Assembly (NCBI RefSeq): GCF_932294415.1
Contig: NC_065536.1
Coordinates: forward strand, 4,102,974 to 4,166,973
Source of the DNA: Quercus robur
Lineage: Eukaryota > Streptophyta > Magnoliopsida > Fagales > Fagaceae
DNA: 64,000 nt
Direction: 5' to 3'
Within the stretch, counting starts at the first letter, position 1, and the number at the start of each line of letters is the position of its first letter. Positions 23,301-35,500 of this stretch are shown here, in pieces. Under the pieces are notes generated by a model that saw nothing but the letters and a program-made list of their open reading frames with translations, was not told where the DNA came from and ran no database searches. The translations under genes were made by a program, and so were the position numbers.

Positions 23301-24004
23301 AGGAACATCCAAACAAGTTAAAAAAGAGTCAAGGTTGCACATAAACTTTGACAGAAGTAAATTATTGCCTGTACCTAGTCTTATTCCTTTTCAATTCATA
23401 GGGTATTCTACACATTCCAAGGTAGTGTTATCAGACGATCTTTCATAATATTCAAGCATTCCTTTTCTGTAGGCTTCCATCTTAGCTAAGACTAAAATAA
23501 TTCAAAACTTGATTAGTAGGGAAAATTTTGCTGCTCAAAAGTCTAAGAGATTTTCTATTTCATCCCAATCACTATAGTTTTTCTTGGGAGATGGGTGTTA
23601 CTACAATCAGAAAACAAAGCTTTAATGCACCTTGAATATCTCTGAGCACTTCGAGCTATTGATAATGAAATCTGTATACATGGCCTTTCAAGTTATTTAA
23701 CCTTCCAGATAGAATGATCTAAACATTACTTTTAGTCATCATCCTTACATACTATATCACACCAAACCATACTAGCCATGGTTTTATTTCAGTATAGTGA
23801 TTAACGCATAGGTATTGGGCCAGGAGGCCATACAACCATGACAAACTATTGATAGAAGTTACAAATCACATATGACATGCTTTACTTATAAACTAAACAC
23901 ATCAAAGACGTGATACAAACCTAGTGTGAAATTTTTCCACACTACATTTATTTTTTACCATATTTTACGTATTAATTCCCACCATCTTCGTCATAGAAAG
24001 CTCA

Positions 24005-24349
24005 TTAACAACTTTTGTGATTAGGCGGACATTCAGTGTTATAAGTATGGTGGCTCTCAGTTGATGATCCTGATGGATTACCATAACTTCCATAACTGTC
24101 ATTCTTATCATCCTCACTTTTGTTATCTTTGTCGGAAGAGTTGCTGGCTGTGTTCTCATTATTGGCATCAACTGTTGGCACTGAGCCTGATATTGGATTG
24201 CCCATTGTGCTTGACTTCTCAGGTTGATTATTTGGCTTTACATCAGTTGCACCATCGGCCACCAAATTTAAGAGAATCCTTTTGGCGTCACCTTCGATAC
24301 AAAGCAGGAGCAATCCACAGGCAACTACAACTAAAAGTACAGTTTTCAT
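24005..24349 (-). CDS. Small secreted protein, tandem copy 3
   Basis: A 114-aa paralogue. It has a signal peptide (MKTVLLVVVACGLLLLCIEG), the conserved GATDVKPNNQPEKSST segment, an acidic and Ser/Asn-rich middle (NSSDKDNKSEDDKNDS) and the C-terminal SYGSYGNPSGSSTESHHTYN, ending with two Cys. Sequence between copies differs most in the middle and least in the signal peptide and this C-terminal block. The frame is open. The ATG at 24349 lies six bases after the acceptor of a 5'-UTR intron (24480-24357). Function is unknown. A possible reading is a secreted peptide precursor; a structural apoplastic protein is equally possible. Confidence 0.72.
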   Translation of the reverse strand: MKTVLLVVVACGLLLLCIEGDAKRILLNLVADGATDVKPNNQPEKSSTMGNPISGSVPTVDANNENTASNSSDKDNKSEDDKNDSYGSYGNPSGSSTESHHTYNTECPPNHKSC

Positions 24350-24548
24350 GATTAACCTGCACTTAAAACCAATAACAGAATTTTATGAGCAGTTAAAACT
24401 ACCAAACCAAGATTAAAGTATAATTCAACAATGCTATAACAACTCAAATGAACCAAACAATGTTGAACATCTTGGCGCACCTTATCTTCTTTCTCTGTTT
24501 CTATTAGATGCAGATGATGAATGTTGAGCTCAATGACAGGAATTTATA
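24350..24548 (-). promoter_or_regulatory. TATA box and 5'-UTR intron of copy 3
   Basis: TATAAATTC lies near 24541-24548 on the minus strand. The leader exon ends GATAAG at 24481 and the 124-base intron reaches the acceptor at 24358-24357. Confidence 0.55.
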
Positions 24549-25299
24549 GAAAAATTGTCTTTGCTTAATCATGATTAGTGGAAGGTAAGATTTTGAATGC
24601 AGGCAATAAGAGTTGATAATTTTAGTGGAGCAAACACAATTTATTGTTCTTATTGTGAAGGCCTGTGCACGTGTGCTCAAAAGTGGGCATCCAAAGTAGT
24701 AACTATGAAAATGTATAAATGATCAATGTAGATTTTTCAGTAAGGGTGTGAGAATTACATGGTGATACAAAAATTGTAGTCTGATTATGTTGCCATTATA
24801 GGGTTCAACAAGTAAGTGGTATATGTATCATACAGTTTACCGACACTATGTGTGTGTGCCTGTGCTATTCATGTTCCAATAGTGATTGAAGGGTGACAGA
24901 ATTATAATGTCATTAATCTTCTAAGAATTTATCTGGCTTCTGTCAAATTGAAAGCAACTTGCTGCTTCACCTCAAAGGTACAAAAATGAAAAACCAACTG
25001 AACTTAAAGATATGGGATGTTTGGGCCTTTTGGTCCTTATGTAGTTCACCTTCAATCCAGAATTAGTCTTGGCATTATTTTGACTCAGCCCATTAGGCCC
25101 TTTAAGCAGCCCACTCCAACCCAGAAGGCAGAATTAACTATTACCAAAACAGAACAAAAGAAAAAGAAGAAGAGCAATGCTATGACCACAATTTCTTACA
25201 CAACTTATCATATGATGAATTGTGAGTAGTAGAAGTGTGGACCCATATGGATCCATCACTTTTTCTTTACTATTATAGCAAGTTGTGGCAAAAGTTGTG

Positions 25300-25760
25300 T
25301 GTTGGGATTTGTGGAGCCTAGTTATGTTTGATCCGGTTAACGACCCGACCTGACCCGGATAATATTGCGTGGTTTTTAATGGGAGATTTTTTGAGGTTTA
25401 GTCCATGGAGCGGAGGCTTGGGCCGTGGCTTAGGAAAATTTTTTGGCTTGTTTTGTAGCCCATTGTGAATTCTGTGCGTAAGATGTAAAACCGTTTTTTG
25501 GTGATTAGGGTTTTGGATATTGTCGTTGTTCTTGAGAGATTGAAATAGATTGAAATACTTTACTGCCGCACTTTGTTTTTTTTTCTTGATAATAGTGAAA
25601 TCCTTGCAACTTCGTGGATATAAACAAATTATCGAACCACGTAAATACTATCTTGTACATATGATTGTTTTTCTTTGATGTGTGTTTTGTTTATTTTTTT
25701 TTTTGTCACTTACCAGTTGAGAATTTCGGGTTAATTCTCTATATACGGTGTCCCTCGAAT
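25300..25760 (+). mobile_element. LTR fragment, probably Copia
   Basis: Begins TGTTGGGATTTGTGGAGCC and later contains CTTCGTGGATATAAACAAAT followed by CGAACCACGTAAA, a pair typical of the 3' part of Copia LTRs. It lies in the third tandem unit at a place where unit 2 runs on without it (GTCACCAAGTGGATAA at 21299 and 25795). The right end and target duplication were not found, so it may be truncated. A MITE-like stretch (25170-25299) precedes it. Confidence 0.4.
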
Positions 25761-25815
25761 TTCTGAAAGAAGAATAGGCGGTGGTAAGTGGTCACCAAGT
25801 GGATAATGCAGTAAT

Positions 25816-26143
25816 GTACTAATTATTCAACACCTCAGCAATATATTATGTACTAAACAAAAAAAGAAAAAAAAGAAAAGAAATCCACTTCTCCACCACT
25901 GAAAAACATTATTTTTCTACCAAAACTATCCCTGAAAATCCTTTCCCTGCAAACAAATTCCACAAGAACTGAACAACAATCACTTCCTCAAAAAGAACAA
26001 CTACAAAAACTTTTGGCAAAACATAAAGGTCAGTTTTGTCTCAGCTCAAAAACAATACAACAAAACTCCCTCGCTGCCACTCACAAATACAAAACAATTC
26101 AGTTCATCAGTTGCCACACACCCACAAGGGCCACACCACCACC
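25816..26143 (+). promoter_or_regulatory. Upstream region and leader of SOQ1
   Basis: An A-rich then CAA/CCA-rich stretch leading to the ATG at 26144, whose context ACCACCATGGC is strong for plants. An in-frame open stretch upstream to 26036 carries no ATG in a good context and is taken as leader. No clear TATA box was seen. Confidence 0.5.
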
Positions 26144-29100
26144 ATGGCTTTCATGAAACTACCCTCTTCTTCTCTCTCCCACCAAACCACACTCTTCTAC
26201 TTCACTGCCAACCTAAAAGGGACAAAACCCATCTCAGTCCCAAGCCATCTCGTCCATTACAAGCCAAAGCGCCACCATAAGATTGCAGTGAGAGCTTGTG
26301 TGAAGGTTGAGGAAAAGGACAGTTATACTGTGCAAGAGTCTTCTTCTGGGAAGGAGTGGGGGAAGGTGTCTGCTGTGCTGTTTGACATGGATGGAGTGCT
26401 GTGTAATAGCGAAGAGGCGTCTAGAAAGGCGGCGGTGGACGTGTTTGCAGAGATGGGAGTGGAAGTAACTGTGGAGGACTTTGTGCCATTCATGGGGACT
26501 GGTAATGATTGAATAATATGAATTCAAATTGTATTCATTCATTGGCTATATAGTACTTAGGCATTGTTAATTTGTTATATATATATATATATATATATGG
26601 GTTATATTTCATTGTAAGCAAAACTATGTTTAATGAATTATTATTCATACTGTTTTGCTGTGTGTAACTTTTTAGTGAGGAGGGTTTTTGGTCTGACATG
26701 CTAAATTACTGATAAACCCTTGAGTTTTTTTTTGATAATGTGTTGGGAGAAAGTAGGGCAAACGTGTAAATGGCCTTCTTCTGGTGTCACCTTCTTGCCC
26801 TTCTTCATGGCAAATTGGGTAATTGTGTGCTTTTAGGTTTTTGCAGTGTGGGGGTTGCAATTGAAATAAACTAAATATTTTCTGTTAAATTGACCATTTT
26901 TTCTAAAAAAATTAAGTTGTTAAGAAATCATGAATTTAATCATTTAATGATTGTTCTAACACTTCCCCTCACTTGTGGGCCTAGACTCCTTATTAAGTGA
27001 AGCTCAAGACATAAAATTTTAACTATTTAAATGGGAGGTAGAGTAGAGACGAAGTTTGAACTTATGATCACCTGCTCTAATACCGTGATAAATTATCGAT
27101 AGTTCCAATATTTTGAGCTGTTAAGAAGGATGATGTTAATCATTTAACCTTTATTTAGTCATTTTCAAATTTCGGATGGCTTTGTGCCAATCAGTAAAGT
27201 GAGGAATTACTCTTCTAGTTTTCTAATTGCTAATGTGCAATCTTTTGAAATAAAAATATTTGTTTTAACACCAAAACCAGGTGAAGCAAACTTTTTGGGA
27301 GGTGTTGCTACTGTTAAGGGAGTTGAGGGATTCGTTCCTGAGGCTGCAAAGAAGAGGTTCTTTGAGATATATTTAGACAAGGTAATTGATCCTCTATCTT
27401 TAGTCAATATATGTCATGTTGGTGATACTCTTTAGTTACCAAAATTGTCCCTAACACCTAAAGTTTTTTCACATTTTGTAGTATGCAAAACCGAATTCTG
27501 GAATAGGATTCCCTGGTGCCCTTGAACTCATTACTCAGGTATGTGGGGGCTGAGTCATGGATGCCATGACGCACTTACCTTCCTGCTCCATCTAGTGATA
27601 AAATAACACACTGGTTTTGTATGGCAGTGTAAAAACAAAGGCCTTAAAGTTGCTGTTGCATCTAGTGCTGATCGTATCAAGGTTGATGCAAATCTTGCTG
27701 CTGCTGGTTTACCTTTGTCAATGTAAGACACTCTAATCATGTGCTGTGCTTCTCAATTTTATGTAATAGCATTACATATTTTATTCTCCAATTTATACTT
27801 CTTTTAATTATTCATATATTGCTGCAATCATCACTGAACACACATGTTATGTGAGTTGCATCACCATGATGAATGTTTTAAACTTCAAACTTGACTAAAA
27901 CTCCAATAAAATTGAAGAGCCTAAGTCTTAAAGATATGCATCATGTATATTTTCACAAAGGTTCAGATACAAAGAGTTAAATTCTAATTAGTTTAAAATG
28001 GAACTGAACTCATGAGAGTCTAACAATTGGGTAATAGCCTTAGAAGGAATAAAGAATATAGTTTGTGGTTAATTCTAAACATTTGTGGAAATGTCAAATA
28101 TTTATCCAAAATTTTTTCCCACTTTTTGAACAATAAATGTTGTAAACCACAGGATCTAGAATATAATCATGACAAAGATGACATGCAAGTAAGCAACTTG
28201 GTGATATTTGAATTCTGGACATGATTGTGTGTCTAGAAATCAGATTAGTTCTAAAGCATAGTTTGAACTGGAAATTTCACTAAAACATTTAAGTAGACTG
28301 TAAATTTCATCTTTATGAGACCTTTTGTCCTTATTATTTTGTTTGCTTCCTTTCAGGTTTGATGCTATTGTGTCGGCAGATGCTTTTGAGAATTTGAAAC
28401 CTGCTCCTGATATTTTCTTGGCTGCATCAAAGATTTTGAATGTGCCAACCAGTGAGGTATACTAACACATTTAGCAGTTTTATTGTCTTTGGAGACATGA
28501 TTTCCAAACAAGTTTTTAATTGACTTCAAATAGTGGCTGTATATTTGTATTGAACTTGTGATTTGTGCTGCGTAGTTTTTCTATTACATATTACTATGCT
28601 TTTCTTGAAAAGACAATTTCTTTCTTAAGGGAGGGGAGGTGTAAAGGTCAGTGATAAGTGCACTTATTAGATGAATACTTCGAAGGTATATTAGTTTTTA
28701 CAAATAATGATTTTCTTGAATGTATCATAAGTTTTTTAGAAAAAGTTGGTTCTGTGAGGTTTTGCATAAACTGTATATTAAGATTGTTCCTATATGGTTA
28801 TTCTGTTTTACTTTTTTCATCTAAAGAATGTGCCAATTTTCTATATGCCATACCATAAATGAATGTTTGTCAGCAAAATTCTTTTTAGCCTGTTGGAATA
28901 TTTATATGACAAGTCATAGTTATATTATTAAATAAAGTAATGCCCATATTTTCCTAGTGTATTGTTATTGAAGATGCACTAGCAGGAGTTCAAGCTGCCA
29001 AATCTGCAAAAATGAGGTAAATATGTTAATATTATGTGTTGTATCTTTTCAGATCAAGTTTGTCTAAATGTTTTGCATGAATCTCTGTTTGGTAGGGTAT

Positions 29101-32100
29101 ATGTTTATTTGGTAAAAAAGGTAATCTTTTCCACTCTTTCTTTTTTTGGGCTACGTGCAGATGTATAGCTGTGAAAACGACTCTGTCAGAAGAAACTCTA
29201 AAGACGGCTGGTCCATCACTTATCCGAAATGAGATTGGAAATGTTTCACTTCATGATATTCTCAGTGGTGGCTCTGATGGCTATAGTATGTAGTCCTGAG
29301 AGTTTGCCACAAATGTCATTTTGTACCTCATTTAATGTAGAATGCTGAAGCTAAACTAGTGCCATGTTTTAATAATAACAAGTGAGATCAGTTTTCTTGT
29401 AATGGGTAATCCCATGTATTGGAATTTTACTCTTTTGTTGCTAAATGCAACCTTTTACACCAATCAATTGGTTTTGTAGATTTTGATTTATTGGTTTAAT
29501 AAGATGATGATGCAAAAGCTTTTGTTTAGTAGTTACACTGTTGCTCTCCTAGCAATTTTCTCTTGGGTAATACTAGTATATAGTTTCTGTCTTACAAGGT
29601 CTCATGAAGGCATGCCGTTGCAGATGAGAAGACGCAGGGAAATCAGTTTCTTTCTACTTCTGCACAAACCTCACCTGCAGTGCTCACGGAAAGGACAGAT
29701 AATGGGTCAATCCAGAATAGACCTGCTACTGATAGTGGGATATTTTCTATTGGGGGGTATGGCTGCTTCTATATCTGCTTAAGTAACAAGATTTACCTCA
29801 TTCTGGATATAGTTGTGACAAAGATCTGGTTTTAAATAGCGTGTACCACCTTTTTATTCATGCATAAGGCTAATACTAGATGAGCCTCAAGTATATGTGT
29901 ATTTCTCCAACTTTCTCTCTTTATCTCTGAGAGAGCTAAAATAGTCAATCATAATAGATGAAGGTGGCATGGTGGCACATGCCTTAAGTGAAATAGAAAA
30001 CTTACGATTTTATATAAGTAATGAGCCTTACCTCATCCTGGATATACTTGTGACAAATATTGGGTTTTAAATAGCATGTACCACCATTTTATTCATGCAT
30101 AAGGTCATACTAGATGAACCTCAAGTAAATGTGTCTCTCTTTATCTCTGAGAGAACTAAAATAATCAACCATACTGGATGAAAAAGGCATGGGGGCACAT
30201 AAAGAAATATTATGTTTTTGCTACGTGATTCTCATGCATTTTTGCTTGATTAGCATAGATAACTGAATTGGAGCCTTAAGGAATTCTTTTGGATAATTTG
30301 GATGCTTTTGGTGTATACATCAAAGAGATTCTGAATACCGAGTAGTAAAGCCCCAAATTTATTTTTCTCATGGCATGGCAGTGCTGTGCACTTCTTCAAA
30401 TTGATGAAAAACAGCCTTTTTCATTGTTTTTGGGTTGTTTATCCTCAAAAGCTGGAATTCAACTAACTTCATGTAATTTCTTTTAGTAGATAGCTTACTT
30501 TACATACAATCTTCTTAATGAATGGTGTCCTCTATCAACGTAAGAGTATCCCTTTCCCATTTTTCTTTCCCAACAAAACCAGAAGAGTATTTTTTGAGCA
30601 ATTTTAGCTTGAGGCTGCAGAAATAATTTATGGACAGGTTGTGGGGTTCTCGGCGAGATATTTTGAGATATGGAAGTTTGGGCATTGCAATTTCTTGTCT
30701 CATCTTTAGCGTCACAAACTGGAAGGTATAAATGACTTGACAGAAAAGAATGTCAGAGAACACACTTAAATATTTTAGATTTATATTGAATCTCAGCATC
30801 ACAATCTTTCCTGTGACCTGGAATATGCTAAGAGGATGTTGTAGGCTATTGTTCTTTGCTTTTATTTTAGTTTAATTGATGAAAATATACAATTTTCATT
30901 CCTTTGCAGTCAATGCAATATTCATCCCCAAAAGCTATTTGGAATCTGTTATTTGGAGTCAAACGGCCATCTTTTGAATCAAATGAAGGTACCGATGCAT
31001 TTCATGTAACAATTCTGGTATTTTCATTTGCTGCATTTTTTTTCCCACTTTCTTTGATTGCCATTCTTTTTCTCTTATCTGTTGCTCTTTCATGGTTCTG
31101 TATAAATTATGAATTTTTTAATATTTAAATCTATGGTGTTCTTGATTTGTATTATCTTCTCCTATATATTTTTATTATAATCACTGCAGATGTAAGAAGG
31201 GTAAATTTACCACAGTTTATTGGTTATAGGTGAATCAAGATTTGACAGAATCAACCAATATGTGACCTATATATCTGATTTGGAAACCAGGTAAGGATTT
31301 TCCCACTTCCCCTTTTAAGATATATTATTGCATTATAACTCTCATCGTTTTTGTCTACTCTGTTTTCTTGTTAGTACCTTTCATTAAATTAAAGTTTGAC
31401 ATTTTTTGCTTGAATTTTCTTTCACTGTGTAAGGGGAACTTCTCCAACTGTGCCAGAATTCCCACCTAAACTTGATTGGCTGAATACAGCTCCCCTTCAG
31501 TTTCGCAGGGTAAATTTTACTGAACTTGATTTTTTGTTTTAGGTGAAATTAATGTGGTGGCTTTAGTTTTGATTTTGATTTTTTTATTTTGGCAGGATCT
31601 AAAAGGAAAAGTGGTTCTGCTGGATTTTTGGACCTATTGTTGTATAAATTGTATGCATGTCTTGCCAGATCTAGAGTTTTTGGAGAAAAAATACAAGGAT
31701 ATGCCAGTATGTCATTTTCTTTCAATTTAGATATGTCAATCTATTAGCAATCTCAAATTTCACATTAATATAGGCCTCTGCTGCTATCAAAACGCTTGTA
31801 ACAAAATGAATAAAGTCTAACGAGCTTTGATATTTTATTTATTCATTTTTTCTTGTAAGGTGAACGTGATTGTTCTCTTAGGTTACCGGAGACACTGTTG
31901 TTTTATCTTTGAGAATTTTAATATTGTATCAATGCTTTTCATGCTTGCAAATGCCTAAAATAACTCAGTCTATGTTGTGGAGGTGATAGTTTTTCTATGG
32001 TTGCTTTCTGTCAAGGTTGAAAAACATGAGTTAAATTGGCCAAAAAGGGGGGAGAGAGAGAGAGAGAAAGAGAGAGAGATGCTTTGTTCTTGTTCACCCC

Positions 32101-32515
32101 AATTCACCTTGCTATTTTATTGAATGTCTACAAATTCTAGCATTATAAAAGTATTTGGTATAAGATTATATCACTTTTGATGAAAAACAATGATGTTATA
32201 TATATATATATATATAAGTCTTATGTACAATCTATATAAATATTCTACAAGTATATGGGAAACATGGAGAGGCAGATAATACCAATTTGAAGTATGAAAA
32301 AGCAAGTATTAGTACATTAAAAGCTGAAGTATAATATTATGATAGAATTTCTCCAAGGTGAGTGTTGGGATTTGATAGAAGCTTCCAATCAAGTGTCTCT
32401 CATCTTCTTAAATCTGTTGATCATATGTCATCTTTTAATATGATAGTTGGATATTCAACATCAAATGTTGGCAAGTGTCTCCAATAAAAAGTAAAAACAA
32501 CTCCCCCAAACCCAA

Positions 32516-32546
<31 letters not shown>

Positions 32547-35500
32547 TACACTGCTTTCTTATTCAATATTTCACAGGTTCATTTTTCATGTGTTTCTGAC
32601 ATTCCTTCATATCAGTAATGATTGCTTAGCTGATTTATGGGTTGGTTTCCAAATGCCTGAATTCCAAAAGTGGTTGTTTTTATATATTCTCATGTTTGTG
32701 CAGTTCACAGTGGTTGGAGTACACTCCGCAAAATTTGACAATGAGAAGGATTTAGAAGCCATTCGCAATGCTGTATTACGCTATGGCATCACTCACCCGG
32801 TAAAGCTTTATGTTTGGAACTTGGTATGAGCAGAGTTTTGATCTTTCAAAAGTATTTAGGGTGTTTTAAAACTGGTACAACTTTTTTCAGGGTAAATACT
32901 GGCCATCTTTTAATGTGATTTGGGTGCATTCCTGTTTTGCTTGTTCCCATGCTCATAAACATGGTGTTTCTTACATTCTACTTGCATAGTGGGACAAGAA
33001 ATGTCCCTTTTGGTATTTATCTTACATTTTTATTCTAGTATTCTCTTTAAAATCATTGAATTTCGACCTCTTCATCCATGGAAGAGATTAATAATACTTT
33101 TCAAAACGATGCTCTTAATCAAATTGGAATATACTATCTTCAGTAATATGGTGAAGCTCACTATATTGTCTGATTGTTTCTAATTCTTTTTAACAATTTA
33201 GGTAGTCAATGATGGAGATATGTATCTATGGCGAGAGCTAGGTATAAATTCATGGCCAACTTTTGCTATTGTTGGCCCCAATGGTAAGCTCCTTGCACAA
33301 ATAGCAGGCGAAGGACGTCAAAAGGTACTGATGACCGCTTCTAACTTTTCTTATGAATATTTTAAAAGCCTGATTTCTATTCTTTAGTAAATGCACTATG
33401 GCTAGTTTTAAAAGTGTCAATCCAAATGATATCTGATTGTGGCACATGTTTTTGTCTCCATGCATGTGTTTTAATTAATCAAAGTTGAAAGACACTCATA
33501 CTGACTGGATTTGTCAGAAACAATTGTTTTAGGCAATATGGTTCTGCTTAAGCTGACTAATATTGAGTCGGGGCAAACTAGAATGATGCAACTGGAAATC
33601 AAAGAAAAAGAAAAAGAAAGATAGAAAACCTAGGAGTTAGCACCATGTGGGGAAAAAATATACCACTAGGAGTTAGTACGTAGTTGGAGTCAGCACTAGA
33701 CCATTAGGACAATTTTAATAGAAATTTTATTCATCAAAATAATCCCCTGCTCAAAGAAGTACAACTTTGCTTATATAGGCTACTAAACTGTAATTCAAAC
33801 AGAAATAGAAAACCCTAATTCTAATTAGCTTTGGAATCTCTATTATTGAATTACAAAAATAACCTTGACTCTAATAAAATAAAATACTAGTAAGCTAAAT
33901 AACTACTAGGACCTAAAATAAAAAATAAATTTAACCAATAAAATACAATTGACATTAAAAAAATTAAAAAAAAATCTTTCCTTGTACTTCTTGCATCAAA
34001 TATCCATTGCTATATTGAATAAAAAAAGAAAAAGTTCAAGCATATCTGTAATTTTTGAAAATGTAAACTGATGGCATGTAGTACACTACCTGTGTCATTA
34101 TTATGATGTAACATTATAGTTGCCTTTCATGCTAAATGTACAAGGACTCTTAAAAAGATGGGAAAGAAGGGAAACCAAAAGGGTGAAAAAGATATTGAAA
34201 TTTTTGAAAGGTGCAAGAACTTGAGATATGAAGGAAAATTGATGTCTGATTTTTGGAAGTTCTTCAAAGATACAATATTCTTACAAATACCTTTATCAAA
34301 TAATAGATTTTTCCTTTTTTTTTTTCTTAGTGGAATTCTTCATATCTAAGGCAGTTTATGTGAAAATCAATATGGTTGGGAGCAACTGTCTAAAGTTTAT
34401 TCCATAACTATGGTATTATTTTAAATCCCCTTCTGCTCCAGAAGTAATTTTTTTTTTTTTTTTTCATTTATAATCTCCATCCCATTAATTAACTTCATAT
34501 TGACATCTTAACTTGTGCTAAATCACCTACTTTGTGCTATATTTCAATGTAACTTGTTCATAACAGCAAATAGCATTTTTTTTTCAGAATTGTATTTTTA
34601 ACTGGCGCGCAGATGGTTATTCTAGTTCATGATTCTATTTACTCAAAATTACTCATTAAATGGTCATATAATAAGGAAATGTAGTCTTTTCTTTTGCTTT
34701 GTTTTGAAGGATCTTGACAACTTAGTGGAGGCAGCTCTTCTATTTTATGGCAGAAAGAAGATGTTGGATTACAAACCAATTCCTTTAAGTTTGGAGAAAG
34801 ATAATGATCCTCGCTTATTTACATCTCCATTGAAGTTTCCTGGAAAGCTAGCAATTGATGTCCTTAACAACAGGCTCTTCATTTCAGACAGTAACCATAA
34901 TCGCATAGTGGGTTCTTTCTCTTTATCTCTGGTGCACACGTGCAGACATTCAACATATGTACTTTTTTACTGAATCCTGATCTTAAGATGAAAAGAATGT
35001 TACAGTAAGCATATTAAAAACTAAGAACCCCTTTGTCTCACAGCAAGGCTGTCCAACAATCCTGACCTGAAAACAAGCTTCATAATGAAAGAACTTACCA
35101 GAATCTGGGTCACTAAGACTTGAATCAAAGACCTGAACACATGCTTCATGTCAAGCTTATAATAACAGTAGTACCTGTGAATTTGTTTATCTTTATCCTT
35201 TGTGACAGGTCACAAGTGGAATGTGAACCTGTTTTGATGTACTCAGATTGTTATTTAGCTATCTTTCCACTTTTGGAGTTCAGGTGGTAACTGACCTTGA
35301 TGGAAACTTTATTGTCCAAATTGGGAGCACAGGAGAGGAAGGTTTACGTGATGGTAACTTTGATGATGCCACCTTTAACCGCCCTCAGGTGAGAATTAAG
35401 TTAATACGTTACTCCCACCATCTGAATTGAGAGCCATGATTTCCTTTTTAGGATGTTTCAAAATGAGTGTCCACCTCCAGAATGTCAAAAAAAAAAAAAA

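Larger units (their letters stand above)
13110..25815. repeat. Threefold tandem array: PPR gene plus secreted-protein gene
   Basis: Three direct units share the order PPR (plus strand), long spacer, small secreted-protein gene (minus strand) and spacer. The DYW tails of the PPR genes end at 13551, 18356 and 22678; the small genes lie at 15025, 20192 and 24005. Spacer landmarks recur, for example TAAGGTCTCCTTAAGAAAG after each PPR gene and GATGTTTGGGC after units 2 and 3. Unit 1 has the sequence ahead of the PPR (13110-13230, like 16415-16510) and the PPR tail but lacks the PPR body. Units differ by insertions and by many substitutions, so the duplications are not recent. Confidence 0.85.

Noticed and set aside
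26036-26143. Upstream extension of the SOQ1 frame
   Set aside because: The added 36 residues do not start from a good ATG and would precede a normal transit peptide; ATG 26144 has the strong ACCATGGC context.
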